Shown here one piece after another: positions 24,501-36,500 of a DNA stretch of 64,000 nt. The DNA is taken from the NCBI GenBank assembly GCA_018340805.1, contig JACMZG010001870.1, forward strand, positions 24,260,271 to 24,324,270, in the 5' to 3' direction. Both the position numbers and the translations under genes were made by a program. Every line of letters begins with the position of its first letter. Positions within the stretch are counted from its first letter, which is position 1. Below the pieces are notes generated by a model. The model did not search any database. It was not told the origin of the DNA and was given only the letters and a program-made list of their open reading frames with translations. This DNA is from Microvelia longipes (Eukaryota > Arthropoda > Insecta > Hemiptera > Veliidae).

Positions 24501-27500
24501 CTACTCCCATAAACCCCTGTAGGGAAATAACCTCCTTCCGGCATTCGTTCACTTCGTTTGTGGTTCTTCTTGTGTTATTATTTCCCTTCACAATTCATTT
24601 TTTTTCCACATTTGCATACTTCCTAAATAATATAACTACACAAAAGAAAATGTAGAAACATCGCCAAGAAAAACACGGGTAACATAACCTGATTTGTTTA
24701 CAAAGTATTTCCCGCTGCCTTTTTGTAGGGATTTTTTTTTTTTAGAATCGGTGGTGCCTAAACTGAGCTGTCAAGATTTTTAAAGTTGTCGATACACTGT
24801 AGACTACATTTAGGGAATTTTTCCAGAATTTTGAATGATCAAATTTTCTGGGAAAGTGGAAAAACTATAAGATGTATAAATTGTTTGTATAAAAATGCTA
24901 AAGATTCATAAATATAGCTCTGAAATGGGTCCATAAGCGTTGAGGGCCACACATATGGGTTATACATGCTTGTTAGCAATACTCTAGACTACATTTAGGA
25001 ATTGTTTTAGAATTTTTGAACGATGAGATTTTACGGGAAAGGAAAAACTTAGAGTTATATAAATGTTTTGTATAAATATGCCAAAGGTTCCTAAATATAG
25101 TTCTGAAACGGGACCATAATCGTTGAAGGCCACGCATATGTGTTATACATACTTGTTGCAATACTGTAGACTATATTTAGGTTTTTTTCTGAATTTTTGA
25201 ACATTCTGATTTTCCGGGAAAGCGGAAAAACTAAAAGTTATATAAATTATTTGTATATAATTTCTGAAGTTTTTCAAATATAGTTTTGAAATGGGTCTAT
25301 TATGTGGGGCCGCATGTGTGTTATACGGTTTTTAACTACACTGTGGACTGAATTTAAATTTTTTTGATTAATTTTACAGATATTATTTTATTTTTCATTA
25401 AAAACGTTTTGAATGCAATAGTATAGATATTGAATGGTGGGTAAAGGGGAATTTTGTGTTTTTAATGTAGGTTGGTACTACTGGTTTTTTAAAATTTTTT
25501 TAACAGTGGATCTTTGAACGGTGGATATCTTTTAGTCAAGTCTAAATTGTTGTATATCATTAAAAAATAAACTATTTAAGATTTTCATATTTCATTGACA
25601 ACTTATGTAATCAAGGAACTTAGTCCCAAGTAATCTTAAACATGGCTTAGCAATCACTGAAATAATAAAAAGAACCTTAACAAAAAACTTTTTTGCTGTT
25701 ATAACCATTAACAACTTCTATTTTTTTAGTCCTTAATATCCTGATAAAAAAAATGTTTGTATGATAAATAAATTATTTGCCAAGCAAAACTCGAGCATCA
25801 CTGCTAGTGTATGATAAATTGAACCGTATACATATTTAATAATTAATAATAAGTCTCCAGATTCATCCTGTAGTTCTTTTTGGAAACTTAGATGGATCAG
25901 TTTTTATAAACTACCACACAAATTGTAAAATTAAATTAAAATTATTTGTACAAACAAACATAAAAATAAACATAAGCATAAATAAAGGAAATTTTAAAAT
26001 GTATTTTTCTAGTATATTGTAATGTAATAACTATTTGTTATGAAATAAGTATTGTTTATTTATTTGTTTGTTACACTGATAATATTTTTGTGTTATTTAG
26101 AATGTGCTGAATATGCTAAGACTGTCATAGAGTATGTAGATGATCCTATTGGATTTTCTAATGAAAAAATCCGGATGGATACCTGTGGAAGGATTGAAAG
26201 CCCTCTGATTGTTGGTGGTACTTCTGCCAAAGCAAGAGAATTCCCTCATATGGTACTGGTTTTTATTTATTTATTTTTTCTTTTAAAGAAAAATCCTTTA
26301 TTAACAAACTAAAATATAAAAAAAATGTAGAATAAAAAAAAGACATATATAGCAATACAAATAATAATATACTCTGAGATTGATAGGAATATTCTCCCCA
26401 CAAAAGAGCCACTGAAGCTCTGCGCTGTGGGGAGAATATTAATAATGACAAATTAAAAGATTTGTTAATAAATTATAAATACTAGATGTTATTTTCCTCA
26501 TTAAAAATCATGCCAGGTATATCAATTATTTTCTTAAATTTAAAGCATTTGAATGGTTGCCACTGAATCCTTTACCTCAAAGATTATTTAGTATACCACA
26601 TAATACTACATAATCTTTGCTTTACCTTCTTTGCTCAACATTTATGCTTTTTATGTACCATTAGACAAGATTTCTTTTGTAAATTAAATATATTAATATT
26701 TTAATCCTTTAAAATTATGGTTAAAAAATAATCTGCTATTCAAGACTGTAAATAAACAAGTTCATAGACATGACATAACTTTCAAAGTAGCTACTTTGTG
26801 GAAATTTTCTTTGGTGAATTTTCATCAAAGTATGACACTCATGATGTTGTAAATGATTCCACTTAGTTTTCTGATTCCAAAAATATCTATATTAATAATA
26901 TATTTAGGGTAGAACATTCTGATGCACCAACATTAAGTCCTTAAAAAGAGAAGGCATGTTTTAGAATTTGAAAATTGTCTCTTGGGAGTTTAAATTTACC
27001 ATTAATATTTTGGTAACTATTATCCAAATATGATAATTTTCTTGGCACTTTTTGGTTACCTTGAAAATTTAATTCGAGCATACCGTTATACTGCCTACAT
27101 TACCACCTAGAAATTGTATACTAACATTCTATATCCTGGTAATTTTCCATCGATGTATTTTTAACATATATCATTTTTCCCCCTGTGGAGATTATTTCCA
27201 AGGCACTTAGACCTCTTATGTGAATCCATTGAGCCCATTCCGGAGAGGTTATTATATAGGATAAGATATACTATTAAATAAATAAATATATAAAGTTAAT
27301 ATATTAAGTTAGTGGTTTTAATCCAAATACATAAATATGTATATGAATTAAAACCATATAAAATAAGTATGAAACACTATATAAGTCATTTACACCGTTT
27401 CTCCCATTTGTTTAAAAATTAAAGTGGATTGGCAAAATTTTATTAACTTATTGATCTCTATTTCTTTAAGTTGCTTGGGTGTAAAGGTAAATACATTAAA

Positions 27501-30500
27501 AGTCAGTAAACATTGGGAGTTCAAAGCAGAACACGACCCTATCGGATGTGATGGTGTTTCATCTTCTTCATTGCAAAATCTGCAGATTTGGTTGTTTACT
27601 AGACCCATTAGATGCAAATGTCTTTTGACTCTGCAGTGACCAGTAAAAACTTCGGTTATGTCATGTCAGGTTCCCTCGCTTAGTGACAATGAAGTAAATT
27701 ACTAACAAATACTGCCTAGAAACTACACTAAATCCTAAGAACTTTGTTACAAATATTCCATATATCCAGTAATTTTCCATGGAGGCATTGTTTGACATAT
27801 ATCATGGATTTTTGTTAAAAACTTAAAGAAGAAAATATTTTTTGGCTTAGTAAAATTTTTATACTTTTTTCAGTCATTGATTGGTTTTAAAGATCCTGCT
27901 AAGTGGAGATGTGGTGGAAGTCTGGTTAGTGAAAGATTTGTTATAAGTGCTGCTCACTGCTCCAATACTGTTGCTCTGTAAGTATAATTGAATAATAACA
28001 TGTTTACTTGCTATAAATTCACTTAGAGAGGATCTATTTATCTAAATCTAGTCTCATGTTCTCTATATTTTGGCTCTTTACATACTTACATGGAGCATCA
28101 TTATTGGATGGGACATTTCAGATCTGCCAACATTAAAACCAAATTCAAAATAATTTATTTGATATAAAAAGTACAAAAAAAGTAGTACATACAGGTTTTT
28201 AGATCAATATTCCCCCAAAACAGCAAGCTGGAGCATGGGGGAGGAGTTTAAGGCTTATCAGGTAAACATAAAAATAATATTGTAAATTTTAATTTTAAGT
28301 ATAAAATAAAATGTATCTGTAAAAAAAAATTATCCTTGTTCAAAACTAAATAAAAAGATATAAATAAAGGTGATAAATAAAATAAATTTTAATAAGTAAG
28401 TATTATAAGTGCCAATAAAATTGTAATAGTGGTCAGGAATAAGTAAAAAGAAATATATAAATATTTAAGTAAAGATACAAGTCTTTAAGAAGAATGAATA
28501 GCATTTGTATTATGTTTATTATAGGTATATATGGAAATAAAGCAGCGTAAAATAATAAAAAAAGATTAATATAGAAATAAAGTAACTAGATTGTAAAAAG
28601 ATAATGAAGTGTGTTTATAAATTATTATAATAATGCATTTTCAAAGCATATTTAAAACCTAGTAGTTCAGGTTTTGATCTGAATTCAGAGGGAAGAGAGT
28701 TCAGCACATCTGTACCTCAATATACATGGCATTTCTGGCCAAACAGTTGAAAAATTAGGGATAACAAATTTTTTCTCTTGAATTGTTCTTGTATCATGGT
28801 CCGTAAGTTCTTTTGGCTTAAAGTTTTTAAAACAAAAGTGGCAGCTCTTTGATTTGCAATAGTGACCAAAGGTAGTACATTTAGATTCTTAAATGAGAGT
28901 ATGGAGGAATAAGTTATTTCTTTCTTTAATATGATTTTTATAATTCTTTTCTGTGTATTAATTAGTGGTTGGAGATGAGTGATATTCGCCCCTCCCCAAC
29001 CAACAATGCCATACTGTAATTTGGATTGAGCCAATGCAAAATAAAGTGACCTCAGCATACTCTGATTTAAAAACCTTCTTAAATTAAAAAAATAAAATGG
29101 CAAAAGGTACATTAAATAATTCCATTTTATTTAAAGATAATTTGTGAAAGTCGAGCCAGTTATTTATATGAGTTAAACAGATATTAGACCTCTCAGACAC
29201 CTCAGCCCAACTATCCCCCTCTAAAACCAATGACATGTCATTGGCATATGATATGATCTGGCAGCCTGTATAGTCCAGCAATTTGTTTACATACAGTAAA
29301 AAAACAGTATTGGACCAATTACAGTGCCTTGGGGCACTCCATACTTGAAAGTTAGGGCTTCACTTAAGTTACTAAGTATTTTAACTTGTTGTTTCCGATT
29401 TTTAAGATAAGATGAGAACCAAGACAGAGTTTCATTTTTAAAACCAAGTCTAATTAAGGCATCTAACAACAGTTCATGAGAAATGCTGTCAAAAGCCTTA
29501 GTCATATCAAGAAATATTACTAAACACTTTTTAGACTTGTCAAGTTTCTCATAAATTATTTGAGTGAGCCGTTCCTCCGTTCCAAGGCCCTCACGAAAAC
29601 CAAACTGGTTTATCAAAATTAAATTATTTGATTCTAAATATTTAACAAGTTGGCCCTTAACCACTTTTTCAAAGATTTTAGCTATGTTGGATGTTAATGA
29701 AATGGGTCTATAGTTGCTTACTAGTTGTTTATTCCCAGCTTTAAATATCGGAGTAATGATAGTTGTTTTATAAATATTAGGAAATTGACCTGAACGTAGA
29801 CTAAGATTTATCAAATAAGTTAAGGGCAACAATATAAAGCTTTTAATATCCTTGATAGTACTAGAACGGAGACCGTCAAAGCCAGGACCAGATCCACCTT
29901 TCAAAGTACCGATGATATCAGATACCTGTGTTTCACTGATTTGTTGGAATGTGAAGTTAGAATCACATGAACTATCATCAAAGCAATACGGGGGAAGTTG
30001 AGAGTCAGGTATCTGAGAGGCCAAAGTCTCACCTATATTAGAAAAATATGTATTAAAAATGTTTGCCACCTCAACAGGCTCATCAGCAGCAACTACCGAT
30101 CTGTCCTCACAAGTTATAGTTTCAATATTACTATTTTTATTATTGTTATTCCCCATGACTTCATTTAATAATTCCATACTTGTTTTTGATTATACCAGCT
30201 TGCTCAATTTTTCGAGAGTAGTATGAATCTTTTGTATCACGAATTAATTAATTTAATTTGTTTTTATATTTTTTATAATACTTCAGTAAATTTTGATCAT
30301 TTGATTTTTACCGACTTGGTGTGCCAGTTTTTCTTTTTTTCGTATGGAATGTATTAACCACGAGTTGCCCAGGGTTTCAGTTTCCTGTACGTTGAGTTCT
30401 CTTTAATAATTTTAACTTGAGAGGACAGGTCAATGTTGTGATCTAAAATTTCTTTAAACCTAACAGCAGCTACGTCAGCATCACTACAAGTAGTCACTTG

Positions 30501-33500
30501 ATCCCAACAAACACTGTTCAAGTTATCTTTTAGTTGTTCAAGATCCTACGCTGTTATATGTCTTTCAGAATTATGTTGTTTAGTAGTATTAGTAGCAGTG
30601 TTGTAAAGACATATTACAGTATTATGATCAGTAACATTAGATTTCCAGTTAATAAAATTATAATGGTTTTTGTTTTTAGCAAGATTAGAAACGAATAAAT
30701 GACTAAACATGTTGTGAGTTCTTGAATATTCTTGTAGGGGTGTTGACACAGCTGTGCAGTCTCAGGCTAGCCATGCTGTCTAAGTAGTGGTTCATGAAGG
30801 AATCATCACTTCCCTCCATAATGTTGATGTTTACATCTCCAAATATTTTTAAGTTTTGGAACTTATTAGTTCCAATAAATTGACTAAATTCAGTTACAAA
30901 CAAATCTTTGTCTCCAGCAGGTGATCTATACAAGAAAATACTATCATGTATTTCACCATTTTTCAGTTTTACTTTAACTGACAAGCAGTTGCATAGAGTC
31001 ATTGCAATCTCCCTGACATCCAACACAGTATTTTCTTTTTAATGTAAATAACAATGCCAGTGATCGTGCCAATTATTAATATTAATACAATTTTATAATC
31101 AGTGATCTGATTATAAAATGTCATGTTTTTACTAGATTTTGACCTTTTCAGTGGACCAGCAAAATGGGTTAAACTTGGTGAACTGAATCAAGCTTCTGAT
31201 GATGATGATGCTTCTCCCATTGTAATTAGAATAATCAAAAGAATCGATCACCCTGAATACCGGCCGACTAAACTTTACAATGATGTAGCATTGTTTAAAC
31301 TTCAACAGTCAGTCATATTTAACCCTTACATTAGGCCAGTGTGTTTAAGCACTAAAATTAATTTGGATTTAAAAACTGGTATTGCATCTGGATGGGGTCA
31401 TACTGAAACAGGTTGGTATTAACTTATATTTAAAAATCAGGTACGGGGTATCTCAGAACTTTCCACACCTTATCGTATTCCCTACCTTTATCTCAGGGAC
31501 GGACTGGCCAGTGAGAACTAGGGCGGGAGCCCTCCTTGGGCCTCTTATTCAAAAATTAAGTTTAAAAAAACAGGAAAAACAAAAAAATAACATTAAATAT
31601 TTTTAAACTTTTGTACATGAATTTGTTTATTATAATTATGTAATATATTCATAACACCATAAGGGGTCTAATACTTTAAGGTAGGGCCTAAAATCCTAAA
31701 GAGCTCCTAGAGACAAATATTTTTAAAGTACTTGAAAATATTTGTTAACTAATGTATGATCTTTAAGACTACTATTTATTTTACTTGGACTTTTAAGGGC
31801 CTGGCCCTAGCATACTTGATCAGAGCTCTAAAGCAGAATAAAAGGGCTCTAGATTTTTATGTTTTTTTTATGTAATTAAATTATTTAATATGTTTTAGAT
31901 CTTTATAGCCCCTATTCATTATATATGTACATTTAAGGGCCCTATAAAGAAACTAGAGCAAATGATGGCCCTAGACATACTTGGTCAGGGACCTAATGCA
32001 GTAGAAATGGGCCTTATAGATTGAAGTTTTTTAAGTACTTAATATATTCTCAATTTGCTACTTAAATCTAGGTCCTTTAAGCCTCCTATTCTTTAAAACT
32101 GGACTCATACGGATGACTGGGGCCCTTAACATACATGATAAGGACCCTAAAGCAGTACAAAAGGCTCTAGAGTAGAGATTAAATATAAAATATAATAATA
32201 ATGCCCGTTTAGAGCCTTGTGGCTCATCAGAGATAAACCTTGTGGGAACCACCTCAGCTTAGTATGTAGGCTCTATTAAACATAATGGACCTAAACTCAT
32301 GGCCATCACATTGTGCTCTCTTGATAGAGAAATTATAGAATCTATACAGACGGCCCCGTCTCTAATGATTCTATATCTTCTTTGTGCCCACAAAATTGTC
32401 AGGTGAATTTTATATTAGTGGTTTTAACTCATAAAAAAAACAATTATTAATATCGTGAAATCACACTATTATGTGTAAGTTACAACAGTGACTCTGATAA
32501 GGCTTCCTTGTCAGAGGATAGCCTTAAGATAGTCTAAAGAGATCTTTTATGTTCCCTTAATGTGTGCTAAAGAGTGTACAAATTTCAAGTTTGCTTTAGC
32601 AAGTTTTTTCTCACATATTACTTAAGTAATAGGTGAGAAAAATGTCTTTCCTCCAGTAGAGAGCAAAAGAGTACTTTTTCCCCTCTTGTAGAGGAAGAAA
32701 AGTGACACATGCCTACTGGTCTGAATCTACAGAGAGAAAAGCAACTCCTGGGAGAAAAATAGTTTTTGCTGCCATGGCTTCTGCTTTGCTCCTGCTACTT
32801 AACTTATCAGTGATAAGTTTTATCACTGGGTATGTAGAATAATTTAAAAATTTTACTTGTTTAATGTAAACGTTTTATAGATCTTTGATTACTACATTTC
32901 TGTTTATAAAATACGGCAACAAAAATATTTGAAAAATATTTAAAATATTTTTCATAATTGTCGTTACAGAAAAGAAAAAGAAAAGAATATTATTATTTGG
33001 GTTTGGCAAAGACTATTTAGTATACTAAATACAATAATAACCTAATTATATACATATACCTAATAATAGTATATCTAATAATAGCATAATAATAATAGTA
33101 CTATTACCTAATAATATGTATACTTAATAATCTTTGGCGTTATGTATTTATTAACAATAATTTTACTAAAGGTCATAAATAATAATTGTACAAATTTACC
33201 CAAATATATATTTTTTGGTCGTCTTAAAAATTTTAGATAAGAACTGAATTAGAGATAAATTATATTATTATGAATTAAAATTAATTTATGATTACTTTTC
33301 AAAATATAACTTTTTAAATACATTTTCATAGCTCAAATACAAGAGAAAATAAAAATGGCAAGCTATAAGACTTACTTAAATCTATATTTTTATTTGAAAA
33401 CTTCCTTCAAATTATAAATTCAATTTTCAAACAATTTTTTTACACTCCTTAACAAACTTACTGTACTCCAAATTATTACTTTTAAGATGTTTTGGTAATT

Positions 33501-36500
33501 TGTTAAAAATCTGTACTCCCCTGTATAAGCTGCTCTTTTTAAAGCTCTCTGTATTAAACTTATAAATAGTAAGATCATCTTTCCCTATACTTCTGTACTA
33601 ATGATTTTCACTACTAAAGTAATTTATTTTTTTTTACCCATTTCAAGTTTTCAAGTACATACAGTCCTAACATTATTTTACCAATATTTAAAGGTTTTAG
33701 GGATGTTCTTTTTATAGTTCTCCATTTATACCATGGGTAGAAAAGTATTGTGTTTGCATAAAAATCCGAAACCGGGATGACACTGGAATTATCCCTATCA
33801 GATGTTTTAAGACTCTCTGAGTAGTTTTCACAAAGTTGTCTGTCTGTATGTGTGTGTCTGTTATCATTGTTGCTTCCTGCGTATTAATGCTAGAGAGTTG
33901 AAACTTTGTACAAAAATCATTCCATTGGTGTAGTTGTGCTACCCAGAATTATTTTTTATAACGTCATTAACCCACAAAATGACTCAGCGAATATTTAGAT
34001 AAAACTTAAAAACATGTTGAACTAGAAACAAGTTTTTTGCCTAACTACATTTAATTTTTACCAGTATACCACAAAAAACATGATAGTGGTTGAAATAGCA
34101 CCAAAATTAAAATTGGGCCAACTATTACCTTTTTTAAACTATTTCTGAAGTGCAAAGTTTGTTCTAGACAAAATAATAATAGATGTTAATGTGTTTGTGG
34201 TGAATCTAATTCATAGTTTATTCATAAAACTATGTGCTGAACTTTGTCATTTGCTTTAATTGCATTTTTTGTACACACAGATGTATGTACGATAAAGCAA
34301 TAATACTCTTTATGTTACTAATGGATATATGTATGAGTTATCAATACCTATTAGGTCATAATGTCGCAATACACCATCATGCATTTACACTAATACTACT
34401 CTCAGCTACTTACTGGCTCTGTCAATTAAAATGCAGATGTTTCTTCTACTTTTCCCTGCCCATTGTAATAGAATAAGTTGCATATCAATTCCATTATTTT
34501 TTTCCCTACCCATTTTAATAGAAAAAGTTGGATATCAATTCTATTATTCTTTTCCCTGCCCATTTTAATAGATCCCTGTCATTTGATAAATTTGATCAAA
34601 TGACATGCACATTTTTTTTTTAAATTGGTAAATAATCGAGTTGAAATTAGGTACAAGTGTATACCATTATGTAATAAACAAGTACACTAAGCTTCTTTTT
34701 AATATGACTTGTATATCTATGATTTTTGATGGATCAAAAAATTTAAACAGCATCGAGCATGGTCAGTGCCTGGATGGGTGACCGCTGGCAATGAAACGGA
34801 TGTATTTACTATCTGAGGACGAGCAAAGCGAGTTCCAAAAGGTTTTTCAGTATACATTTGACGAATTGTATATTCTGAGGACGAGCGAAGTGAGTTGCAT
34901 GTAGAGAGGATGGGTGTAGCCAATCTGATGTGATGATGAAAAGTTCCGAGGTACCCCTTACCCAATTTTTCATCATAACTTGCAGGTCTATATTTTCTAT
35001 ACCAAAGTTTCAAAATCATGTTTTATCCCTGCAATGTGAACCATAATTAGTATCTGACATCACAATAGCTTAAAAGTATGCTTTTGTAATTAAAAAAACT
35101 ACATTTTTTATAGTTTAGTTCTTAATAAATAATATTATTAAGAAAATGTGACATATTTTGATATCCTATGTGCTTGTTGCATTTTGGCAACGCCCATCAT
35201 CTTGGAACCTGGGACATATTTATTTATCACTATAAACTCAATCCAAAACTTTGTTAAAGATTCTACAAAAAATAGTGGGCACATGGGTTAATGTACTCAT
35301 TCAGTAAATGAAACTGTGATATTACTAAGCTTTGTGTTCCTTAGTAAATATTGTTCTAATTACTTCATTAATATTTTGTTTTCAGGGGGTAAAGGAACTG
35401 ATGATCTACGGAAAGTCAGGTTAAAACTGGTCAGTGGCGATAGCTGTAGCAAATGGTACAGTAAAGTTACAGATCTGAGGCAGCTTCCACAGGGTATTAT
35501 TGATTCTCAAATATGTGCTGGAGGTGAAGTGGGCAAAGATACCTGCCAGGTAATACACATTATTTTATGGCTCATATTTTTTGCTCAACTAAATGGGCAG
35601 TACCTGATTGTACCCGAGGATGTTTAGGTGTCTTGGCTTTTCTTTACATTTCTTAAAATCTTAAAAAAAAAATTAAATAGTGAGCACTATGAATGAGTAA
35701 TATGTTAATAACACTTAAAGGTAAAAGCAAATTAAGACCACTATCAGGTGGGTAGCTAGGGAGAGAGCCACAGTCATTTCAAGACTTTTCAAGGCTGTGG
35801 AAAATGGTCTACAACGGATGAGATGCTCAATATTTTATTTGTTTGGTGGTGGAGGTACCTTATCTGGTTCATATAGATACACTTTATTGTTTCCTCTTGA
35901 TCATACATGTTATGAGTATTTGTTATACTTTAGTCAGATTTTATGTTTTGTTTGTATACTATGGGCATTTTTTGTTTTTGTGTTTGATTTAAGCATTTTT
36001 GTCCTTTTTAATGTTTGTAAATATTTTAATTGTGTTTTAAAATATAATAGTAAGTTTAATCATTGTTTTCTGGCCTTCAGTATCTGATTACTTTTTACCT
36101 GATAATGTAAATTTTTTTCAAGTTGTAATTTTTACCTTGAGGAGTCCAGGAGCCTGACCTGAAATATGTGACTCATTGTGTATTGCTTCAAAACATTTCT
36201 TTAAATCTTGAATGATGAAGAAAAATTTTAGTCTACTTATCCAGAGTGGATGTCTTTGTATGATTCCAAATGCTAAAAATTTTAGTGGTGTGCAAAACTT
36301 GAAGCACATATTTTTAGAGCTGATAAAATGATAAATACTAAAACTCAGACTCAAAAATTCCTTTATTGTCACAAAAAAAAAATATATAATATGCAATAAA
36401 TAAATATACATATTATAAAATTACAAATTTGTACAATTAATTACTAAAATCTATTACTGTTGTAATAGGTTTGAAGGACGATCCCACAAGTAATAACTGT

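Larger units (their letters stand above)
19648..25420. mobile_element. Foldback element with 184-bp repeat arms and nested insertions
   Basis: Outer ends are inverted: TATTGCATT (19648) and AATGCAATA (25412-25420), with extended pairing (for example TTAGTCCAAAGTGTAGTTAA on the left against its complement near 25335-25355). The left arm has tandem units anchored on ATGTAGTCTAC (19881, 20065, 22010, 22194: 184-bp steps). The right arm carries the same units in reverse (about 22505-22631 and 24800-25400). The centre lies near 22420. Three insertions interrupt it: LINE 20197-21951, hAT 22640-24385 and a mariner MITE 24391-24799. Removing them leaves about 1.9 kb. No transposase; it resembles Foldback/Galileo-type architecture. 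Confidence 0.8.
28160..31075 (-). mobile_element. LINE with endonuclease and RT remnants, minus strand
   Basis: Fills most of intron 5 of gene B. On the minus strand from 31075 it runs: partial endonuclease (30546-31060), reverse transcriptase (29287-30177), its continuation (29084-29281) and the C-terminal part (28717-29112), then an AT-rich 3' region. The 5' end is truncated within the endonuclease and lies about 75 bp from the exon 6 acceptor. The 3' limit is approximate. Confidence 0.85.

Noticed and set aside
34745..34792. Functional 5S rRNA gene
   Set aside because: Only the 3' half plus a short 5' piece of 5S is present, it is diverged and fused to a repeated body, and many copies exist.
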